From Hermodice carunculata (Eukaryota; Annelida; Polychaeta; Eunicida; Amphinomidae), in the NCBI GenBank assembly GCA_964020975.1, contig CAXHWN010002730.1, forward strand, positions 1,607,801-1,671,800: a DNA stretch of 64,000 nt, written 5' to 3'. Under the pieces are notes generated by a model that was not told the origin of the DNA, ran no database searches, and was given only the letters and a program-made list of their open reading frames with translations. Positions within the stretch are counted from its first letter, which is position 1. Each line of letters opens with the position of its first letter. Of the stretch, positions 54,165-64,000 are shown piece after piece. A program made the translations under genes and the position numbers.

Positions 54165-55758
54165 TGAATAACACTCGCCATAGCCTGACCCAGTAATGTA
54201 TTAGAGACAGATTGGTGTTCAGGTGGCGTGAGGATCGAACAGGGTTATTGACAATTTCGAGTATGCTAGTTTCATCAGCGAACAATCTCACTTCGCACGT
54301 GAGATTGTCCACTAGGTCATTTACATAAACCAATAATAGGAGGGGCCCAAGGATAGATCCCTGAGGCACTCCAGCCTGGATAGGAAGCCAGGCAGAAGAT
54401 AGACCATGAATAGTAACTCTTTGGAGGCGATTAGATAGATAACTTTCAACCCAGGTAACAAGATGATCCGATATGCCAAGCTGCTTGAGTTTGAAGAGGA
54501 GTCCAGGGTGCCATACCTTGTCGAATGCCTTAGAGACATCAAGAAATACCATTCTGGCCTCTTTTGATAACTTTAGACCGTTGTATATAATATGAAGTAG
54601 GTAGACAAGTTGATTGATTGTTGAGTCGCCTGCCTTGAAACCTAAATTTCTGTGTGTGAGGAGATCGTTTGCAGTTAAATATTCATAGAGGGCATTAAAC
54701 ATTATGCGTTCAAAGACTTTAGAAACATTACAGAGCAAGGATATTGGCCTATAGTTACTTTTTATTTGTCTCTTAGATTTTTTGAAGACAGGACAAATAT
54801 TTGAACGTTTCCAGGACAAGGGAAAGTAAGCTTGGTTAAGAGAAAGTTTAAATATTTTTGTGAGAGGATTACAGATGGAGTGAGCAGTATTTTTTAGAAG
54901 GATGTTGCCAATATTGTCAGGCCTGGTTGCAGAAGTAAGTCTTAGAGACAATAATACTTTCAAAACGTCCTGCTCACCAAAAGTGATTTCAGTTAGTCTA
55001 GACTCAGTGCGGTGACTAAATTCAGGCAATGGTGGGGAGTCTATGTCAGAAGAATTTGTGCACTGACTTGCAAAATAGTTATTAAAAATATCACATTTTT
55101 TTGCATTGCAGGATATAATTTGGTCGTTTTCAATTATTGGTGAAATCCCCTCGTGGATTTTAGATCCCAAGACAGACTTAGATAAGCTCCACCATTGTTT
55201 TGGGTTTATTTCGTTATCGTCCAGTTTAGAACGTAATTTATTAAAGTAAGAACGCGTTGATTTTCGAATTTTGTTAAGGACATGGTTACGTGACTTCTTG
55301 TAAAACTGGTAAAACTTCTCGACCTTCATGGAAAACTCGAGTGTATAGGGTCGTGGCAGGTTAGCTATATTCTCAAAACGCTTCCATGCCCGATTGCGGA
55401 AACGGATAAGCTTTTTTATCTCAGTAGTAATCCAAGGCTTCTCTGAAGGTCTTACGGTGACTTCTCTAAAGGGTATAAATTCCTTGGCAGTGGAGAGAAG
55501 CAATTCTGACCAGTATGAAACAATGTCGTCAAGGTTATCATAGACTTCATGGGCTGTGTTCCAAGGTGCTGTTAAGAGTAGAATTAAGTTCAGGGAAATT
55601 GGCTTTATTGTAATCCCAAACATGACGTTTGAACGGGCGGTCTTTAAAGTGTGATAGTGAGAGAGAGCAGAAAACGATCGCATGGTCAGAATTTGACAGA
55701 GGAGTGGGGACACCACTGTTGAGTACCAGGCCAGGAGAGTCAGTGATAATAAGATCAA
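54073..55758 (-). pseudogene. LINE C reverse transcriptase frame
   Basis: A 561-codon frame, of which the first ~60 residues are out-of-frame endonuclease sequence. From about residue 70 it gives the linker (PWITTEIKKLIRFRNRAWKR), RT fingers (TRPDNIGNILL, NYRPISLLCNVSKVFERIMF), palm motif A (VFLDVSKAFDKVWH), GVPQGSILGPLLLLVYVNDL, and motif C as FADETSIL. The second catalytic Asp is Glu, which would impair polymerisation. RT copies the element's RNA at a nicked chromosomal site. Confidence 0.9.
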
Positions 55759-56386
55759 GCAGGTTTTCTGAGTATTCGGTGGTTCTTGTAGGTTCCTGTA
55801 TAAGCTGATAGAGGTTGTGTTGAAGAAGCAGGTTGAAAAGCGCTAAGCCAAGGTCACTATCCTGATGTGGTGAATTCCAGTCTGAGCATCTATCGTTAAA
55901 ATCGCCAGTAATAAGGAGAGAGTGTGGCTTACTTTCAAGCGCTATAGAAATTGAGATATTCAAAGCCTCGAGAAAGACATCCCGTATTTGAGCAGGCTGG
56001 CCAGGAGGTCGATAATAATTTCCAATCAGTAGAACCCCACGTTTTGTTGTAATCTCAATCCAGATGCACTCTGAGTTCAGATCCTCTAGATCGGTGCGCC
56101 TTCGGCAAGGTAGCGAAGCAGAAACATATGTAAGGACTCCTCCTCCTCGTCCTGTAGGACGGTCTCTTCTAAAAGGAGGTTGAAAATTGTCAATATAGAG
56201 GAGTTGATCAGGAAAATTCGCGTCAAGCCAAGTTTCTGATAAAGTGATAACATCAAAATTTTCGACTTGCGCTAATAATTGAAGTTCATCAAGTTTGCCC
56301 GAACTCTTAATACTACGGGCGTTTGAGTGGCATAGTTTTAAATAATTTTTTGCAGAGGGGTCGTTTTGTCTGGGGTTTGGATGCAC
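55547..56386 (-). pseudogene. LINE C APE-type endonuclease
   Basis: A 279-codon frame with the AP-endonuclease signature in order: LKLCHSNARSIKSSGKLDEL (Asn), VITLSETWLDANFPD (Glu), RRDRPTGRGGGVLTYVS, LLIGNYYRPPG, LLITGDFNDRC (Asp/Asn), LIQEPTR, LLDLIITDSP, SDHAIVFCSLS (His). It nicks target DNA to prime reverse transcription. The frame ends about 20 residues after the domain, where a frameshift near 55560 separates it from the RT frame. Just before it, in the same frame, is the 2A-like relic CIDVHPNPRQ. Confidence 0.9.
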
Positions 56387-58163
<1,777 letters not shown>

Positions 58164-59948
58164 GGAACGCAGACTTTGGTTAAGGGATAAGTTGAATAAC
58201 TTCGTAAGAGTTTTATGAATTTGGGGAGCTGCTTCTTTCAGAAGTCGATTACTTACGCCGTCAGGACCAGTTGCTTTGGAAGTGTCAAGGCTTTTCAAAA
58301 TGTCAAGAACTTCGTGATCATGAATTCTCAGATTGCCTAAAACATGAACAGGGTGATCGGGGGTGCAGGAATTTGAGCCGGTTGTGAACCTATATTACTT
58401 TGGCTCAAGAAAAAATTGTTAAATTGTTCAGCTTTGGAAGCGCTGTCAGATATATGTTTCCCATTACATATCGATGAGGGAATTGCCTGATGATGGTTTT
58501 CATTTAGAAAATGTTTAACTGTCCTCCACCATGCCTTGTTTTTCTTTTCAGAGTTTTTAAGAGAGTTACTTAATTTGGTATTATGTTGCTCTTCGGCTAA
58601 ACGGAGATGCTCCTGGTACTGATTGCGAAGCTGATTATACATAGCCCATAACTCAGCGCTGCACGGACTATTATTATTATCTTTAGCTCGACTATATGCG
58701 CGCATGACCTTACGCTTTTCACAACGGAGTGACGAAGTGTACCAAGGAAGGTCATCAGGCCGAATGGTAACTACCTTATTAGGAATACATGCTTTAGCGG
58801 CTTGCAAAAAACCGTCAGTCCATGAGGCACAACATTCATTTATATCATTTGATAAAAAGAAATTATCCCAATTGATTTGGCTCAAATAGGTACGAAAATG
58901 ATTAAAATCTGCCTTATCATATTCCCAAATAAATCTCTTGTATGCAGGTTCATTCTTCCTTTGAAACAGAATACATGCAGACGAGACACTGTGATCGCAG
59001 TTCGCAATCGGTGGCAAGACACGAGGTTTACATATAAAGTTAGGAATGTTTGAAATAATTTGATCGAGACAACTGGACGTATTACTTGTTATGCGGGTAG
59101 GCTCTCTGATATGGGGGACGAGAAAATTAGTTGTACAAAAGTGTTCGATTTTTTTACCAGGTGCTGTAACAAAGTCAGCGTTAAGGTCTCCTGTTATAAT
59201 GATGTTGTCAAAGCCCTTTGTTTTGACATAATCTAGGTTGGTTTGTAGGTTGTCCCAAAATGCTACAGGCGACTCAGGAGGCCTGTAGATAACTCCCAAT
59301 AGAAATGAATTGTTGTATAGTTTGATCTCAGCCCATAATAATTGGGTGACAGGACTTTCCAAATCTTGGCGTCGAACGACAAGATATTGTTCAGAAATAA
59401 ATAGCCCCACGCCACCCCCCCAGTCCGCCGGGACGATCCCTGCGCATAAAAGAATGGAAGCCAGGTAACGTAAGGTGACTATCTGGGGAGTTTGGAGACA
59501 AGAACGTCTCCGATACAGCAATAATATCATGCTCTTGGGCAATATCAGTACGGATACAACGCATCTTGTCCTGGGTTAAGCTACGAGCGTTAATATGACA
59601 AACAGCAGTATCGCAAAGGTTGCTCTCAGGTCCAGGATTTAAAATTAAATGAATATCACCAGCCAAGAGGATCGCGAGTGGCGATATTATGAGTAAAAAA
59701 ACATCAAGATCAAAATATTTTCTGAATGAAACTGAATGATAAATGTAAACTACAAGTATTATTTGGTGGCAAACACTGCAGTGGAGGTTTATAAGGTAGC
59801 AGGCCAGCAGAGCATACAAAATGGGATACAGCATGTAGATCTTAAGATGAACGGAGATATAGCAGTTATTGTAGTGCAGGACAGCTGCACACAAATAGTA
59901 CCAATATTCATAACAAAAATAGCAAATCTGTAACGTAATCCCTCTCAT
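58164..59948 (-). pseudogene. LINE B 2A-like leader, endonuclease and start of RT
   Basis: The upstream frame (59948-59391) runs from a hydrophobic leader through LLAGDIHLILNPGP to the start of the endonuclease: VCHINARSL, IIAVSETFLSPNSPD, FHSFMRRDRPG. A run of seven G near 59405-59411 shifts the frame. The endonuclease continues in the next frame (59542-58337) with GGGVGLFISE, LLGVIYRPP, IIITGDLNADF, LDQIISNIP and CDHSVSSACI. The linker follows (DLPWYTSSLRCEKRKVMRAY), then in another frame LDTSKATGPDGVSNRLLKEA and LFNLSLNQSLRS, where LINE C cuts in. Confidence 0.87.
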
Positions 59949-60740
59949 CAGAGTGCGAAATGTGGCAAAAAATCATTCATGATAGACAAGTAGTTAATCC
60001 ACAAGGAATTCAAGCAAATATGGTAAATTAACATAAACTTAATGTACATTACTAATTTGCCGAAGGTAAATACATACATGAGGCGTGGCCAAATGCTCAA
60101 GTAACTACAACTTCGTACAGCTATAATAATGAATGGCACAAAACACCAATAGGCAGACATTGCACCTATACAGACTTCCTTGAAGTTTACGTCGATATTC
60201 GATGTGATGTAATGGTAAGCGAAGGAGTTTTTTAACATAACTGTATAATGTAGTACAAGATTGATCAACGACCAAATTTGCAATAAACAATTTTGAGAGA
60301 TTCGTACAAAATCATTGATTAATCTGAGCAGAAATTTGGCGAGTATCGCACCTGTCTCGAATAAGAAAGAGAAACTCATGTAGCACGTATATAGTATAGG
60401 CTTATGAAACGACCTGGAAAACTTGAGTTTTTGTGAAATACTAAATCCAATTATTGTAAAAATAAAATTTTTGCACTGACGAATACGCATGATACATTCA
60501 GACAAGTTCAATTGAAATTGAAAAGCCCCAACACAAAAAGTGGTAGATAATGAATGCAATGTAGGTACAAAATTCAGGTTACGCACAAAACATATAACAT
60601 GAATAAACACAAGTAGATAACGTAGTAATTGCGCGCAGTAGGGACAACTAAACAATACTGTGCCTACTGACATAGTTGGCACATGGTAAACAATAATGAA
60701 AGAGAAATATACAATGCATAAAGCAATGCAGAATGACATC
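59949..60740 (-). other. LINE B 5' hydrophobic frame
   Basis: An uninterrupted 263-codon frame, rich in Phe, Ile, Leu, Tyr and Cys, lies just before the 2A-like leader frame. It resembles in character, and weakly in sequence (CVGAFQFQLNL against FVGAHQYMNNL), the frame in the same place in LINE C. It may be a leader ORF or simply a T-rich 5'UTR in which stops are rare. Not a host membrane protein as far as I can tell. Confidence 0.4.
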
Positions 60741-61102
60741 GATAACGATCAGTGACAAGTGAACTGCAGCACGAATAAGTCCACTATGGGTGAAAAGGTT
60801 GCCACAAGCATCAGCAGTAAATGTTTTATATAGACCCGGTTAAAAAAAAAGGTCCATGAGCCAATACTTGTGGGCAAGCAGCTAAATTTCCATGAATGTC
60901 CAGTTATACGCAGAGTCAGGGTTTAGTGGCCTCAAAATGTAACTTTTTAACAAAAGTCAAGCTTGAAATATAAAACATAAAGCAACGTGCGTAAACATCA
61001 ACATAATGGCAGAAGATGACAATGACAGGTGTAATACTAATACAAATGAAGCATTATAAAAGTCAACGTAAGAAAGTCGCAAATGATTGGCACAAAATAA
61101 GG

Positions 61103-61105
<3 letters not shown>
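60741..61105. other. spacer between LINE B and LINE D, nothing recognised
   Basis: AT-rich sequence without protein character. The 5' end of LINE B may extend into it. Confidence 0.4.
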
Positions 61106-61189
<84 letters not shown>

Positions 61190-61190
61190 T
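61106..61190. repeat. (TAA)n tail of LINE D
   Basis: About 28 TAA units. On the - strand it follows ggaagttttcctaataaatt, so it is the (ATT)n 3' tail of LINE D rather than an independent microsatellite. Confidence 0.9.
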
Positions 61191-61560
61191 TATTAGGAAA
61201 ACTTCCCCTTTACAGCGGGGGCACCAACGGAACCGGGGAAATTCCATGATGCGTCCAAGATATACACAAATAATCAGGCATTCTTATTATCAATCAAATA
61301 ATCTTCGTATGTTGAAATAAGTACAGTAACTATAATAGTACAAGTAATAATTTATGTCCTCCGCACCAAAACTAGAGATAAACCACTCAATGGGACAAAA
61401 CTCTAGAAAGCGTAAGGACATGTACATTATACACGTTTCATATACAATACAGAACATATGGCCTCCAGCGTCATTATTAAGAAAAAGAAATCAGGTATAT
61501 ATACATTGGAGCAGGCCTGTTTGCAAGAGGTACATGTAGAACAATGATACAATCTATCTG

Positions 61561-62318
61561 TCATTCCGAGAAGTCATTAAGTGACTGTCTCCTGTAATGC
61601 CAAGCCTCAACCAAAAAGTTTTTATATGTTTGGTCAAATAATTCACCAATGTCCTGTCCAAGATCATATGCGTGCTCGCCAAGGCACCAACATACATTAT
61701 TTTTCAGCGAGGAGGCGGAAAAACGCTGCCATGCCTGTTTACAATTCTCATTCAGAGAGTTGACTTCCAAATTTCTATATGCCTGTAGCCTGATATCATT
61801 TAGTGCTGGGCACACAAATAGAAAATGTGATAAATCTTCTCTACTATCTTTACATAAAGGGCATCTTCCGTCTGATAAACCCCATCTTTCCAGATCTTCC
61901 CCGACACCCAGACAGCCAGTGCGGGTAAAAAAAATTTTAATCGTGCACCGGCAAAGTTATTTACATTAAAAAGATAAGTTTCACCGAAAGAGGACCGTTT
62001 AAACATTTGATACCATCTTAAAGACTTTTTCAAGTCTATTTCCTGGAAAAAGTCTAATTCATATGCTTCTAAGGTTAATTTCAGAAAGCATCCCAGCCAT
62101 TCTGGATTCCTTGATTCCAGAGCATGGTCTATGGCTACGTTATTAAAGACCTTCTTAATTTCGTCAAGATATGGCCAAATCTTTGCAGGTTTGTCATCAT
62201 TTCTTTGCCAAAGAGTGTCAAAAATTTGTTTACATAGCCTTGTGTCTGGCATCTCAAATTTCATCCTGTGAAAGTATTTTATCCTAATGTGATCCAGAAT
62301 CAGTTTTAGGGGAGCCAT
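61561..62318 (-). pseudogene. LINE D C-terminal region
   Basis: Two frames continue the protein: LKLILDHIRIKYFHRMKFEM and MPDTRLCKQIFDTLWQRN (62318-61800), then CPALNDIRLQAYRNLEVNSL to the stop at 61561. The first joins the RT frame after a frameshift at about 62310 (LGELEW / PLKLILDHIRIKYFHRM); a second frameshift lies near 61810. The HFLFVCPAL-type ending with an upstream Cys is the usual zinc-knuckle-like end of such LINEs. Confidence 0.75.
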
Positions 62319-63661
62319 TCTAGTTCACCAAGGGTAGCCACAGCTGCAGGTGAAGAATTGACCTGAAGTATTACTTTGGCTATGGTGTATTGAATGGACT
62401 TCAGAGAAGCCTCAGACTCTTTAGTATTGCATAACCACACTGCACCGCCATGAGTAAGTGACGGAAGAATAATACTTTTCCATATGGTATTACCGAAGCT
62501 AATACGGTTAACATTATCATGAGAAGACAGTATACTGCATAAGTAGCCTCGTAAACGAGAACGTTTTGTTGCTACCAAATCTTTCACGTGTGCCGTGTCT
62601 GTTAGAGAATTCGAGATCAAAATGCCCAAATATTTATACGATTTGCATTCAGATATATATACATCTCCAAGTTTCCATTTTTTTGAAAAATCTACACGCT
62701 TACCCACTACCATGACTTTAGATTTGTTGGCATTAAACGTCATTCCCCATTTTTCTACAAAAACATGTGCAACATTTAGCATACAAATTAATTGGTCTTC
62801 ACTGTCTGCAGTTATCACAATATCGTCGGCATATAAAAGGCACGGGATATGTCCATCTCCATAGGGCACCCCAAGATTTTTTCCTTCAAACATATCAACC
62901 ATATCTAACATAACTAGAGAAAACAGCGTAGGAGACAGAATGCATCCTTGCTTTACGCCATTAAATACATCAAACCATGAACTTTCTTGGCGGCCAAATA
63001 TTACCTTACTTTCCACTTTTTCATAGAGTAGTTTTGTCAAACGCCATGATTTTCCTTGAATTCCCTTTTTCCATAACATTAGGAAGAGGCGTTCCCTATT
63101 AACCGTATCAAATGCCTTCGAGATATCAAGGAAGGATAGCCATGTCTTTTGCCTGTTAGCTTTCCTTATTTTACATAACCCCTTGAGCGCAAATACTTGA
63201 TCTTCCAATCTTCTGTGTTTTCTATAAGCTCCAAGCAGCTCCCCTAATATCCCTTCACGCTCTAAGTATTTCATAAACTGCCCCTCCATTACTGATGTGA
63301 ACACTTTATACACATTAGATGTAACAGTAATACCTCTGTAATTGGACAGTGTATCTTTTGGTCCTTCCTTGTGAATAGGCTTTATAAAGCCTTGAAGCCA
63401 TTGATCCGGGTACACTTCACAGGTTTTACAAAGATTGAACAGATCCACTAATGTAACAATTAATGAAGAGCCACCTTGTTTAAGGAATTCGTTTGGAATT
63501 TGGTCGACTCCGCAGGCTTTACCGTTTTTCAGTTTTCGTACAGCATAACTTACATTGTCGTAATTCATTTTAACGTCAGTACAGCCCGAAGTCTCACCTG
63601 TGTATCTGAAAAGGTTATTAACCTGAGTTTTCAAATTATCATTTACAATATCATTTTGCAT
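62306..63661 (-). pseudogene. LINE D reverse transcriptase
   Basis: A 451-codon open frame with a complete RT: KNGKACGVDQIPNEFLKQGG, YRGITVTSNVYKVFTSVMEG, motif A WLSFLDISKAFDTVNRERLF, KQGCILSPTLFSLVMLDMVD, motif C CLLYADDIVI intact, thumb MTFNANKSKVMVVGK, and post-RT YKYLGILISNSL and HGGAVWLCN. The intact YADD and long frame suggest a recent copy. Upstream sequence to about 63770 still reads as protein in mixed frames. Confidence 0.9.
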
Positions 63662-64000
63662 ACCATTCCTGGAGCCAACGTTTGTCCAATATTCTCCCAG
63701 TATTTTGCATATTTCTGTATAAGGTCCACTGCCGCGGATTTGTCTGATAACTTGAACTCAAGAAGAGAAAAATTGAAGGTGCCATGCGATTTCAGCTGGA
63801 TAACTTAAAGACATTCGGTACACTGGTCAAAAGAATTTAGAAATCTCTGGTTTTTGGTGTAAACCAAGATATTGGCATTTAAAACAAAATGCAAGCAAAA
63901 AATTGGCATGTCACGGTGCTACTTTTGTCGCTAGGTGGCGCTACAAGTAAGGACTACAGAAATTTGATAGCAAACATTATATATGTGGGTAAAAGCAAAA

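Larger units (their letters stand above)
61106..63790 (-). mobile_element. LINE D: 5'-truncated non-LTR retrotransposon of a second clade
   Basis: Antisense element consisting of RT, C-terminal domain, 3'UTR (with gttccgttggtgcccccgct wording) and an (ATT)n tail. Coding sequence starts without an endonuclease near 63770, so the copy is 5'-truncated, the usual outcome of incomplete target-primed reverse transcription. Its RT (YRGITVTSNVYKVF, GVKQGCILSPTLFSLVMLDM, LLYADDIVITAD) is quite different from LINEs A-C. A scrap of the same family lies at 41440-41765. I cannot fix its clade by eye. Confidence 0.87.

Overview
The window looks like gene-poor, AT-rich nuclear DNA of a marine invertebrate. 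The one convincing host gene is an LDLa/LRR seven-transmembrane receptor of the relaxin-receptor / snail GRL101 type. Around it lie long introns, microsatellites and several clades of non-LTR retrotransposon. The short word TAGGCCTA and its variants recur through the unique sequence, and the LINEs start with 2A-like NPGP motifs. I have seen both in echinoderm and other deuterostome genomes, so my best guess is an echinoderm or hemichordate. A lophotrochozoan cannot be excluded.

Region 1-2 kb holds two decayed Tc1-type transposase remnants and a near-palindromic repeat. Region 2.0-31.7 kb is the receptor gene on the + strand. I place ten exons plus a possible signal-peptide exon: five small LDLa exons, a 1.55-kb exon with LDLa6, seven LRRs and TM1-6, a TM7 exon, a tail exon, and two 3' exons resembling the second half of a protein kinase. 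All junction phases agree. Joining 4025 to 21091 across a 17-kb intron rebuilds the last cysteine of LDLa3. The kinase-like tail starts at about strand beta5, has no N-lobe, and has lost the HRD and DFG aspartates. That is the most interesting thing here. The 17-kb intron contains a broken Ty3-type fossil, an unidentified broken coding remnant and short tandem repeats.

Region 31.7-50 kb has no convincing host gene. It holds a pogo/Tigger-type transposase remnant, a decayed Jockey/CR1-like LINE (LINE A), a scrap of a second LINE family (same family as LINE D), a Tigger-like terminal repeat, many (TA)n/(TAG)n microsatellites, and a striking 1.4-kb element (45221-46636) with inverted ends and an A-B-C higher-order repeat rich in TGACCT words.

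Region 50-60.8 kb is a nested stack, all LINEs on the - strand. LINE B (3' end near 50040, 5' end near 60740) is interrupted by a 1072-bp TA-flanked MITE (50437-51508) and by a 5.4-kb, nearly whole LINE C (52772-58163) with a degenerate target duplication. Region 61.1-63.8 kb is LINE D, a different clade, 5'-truncated with an (AAT)n tail. No RNA genes or CRISPR arrays were seen.
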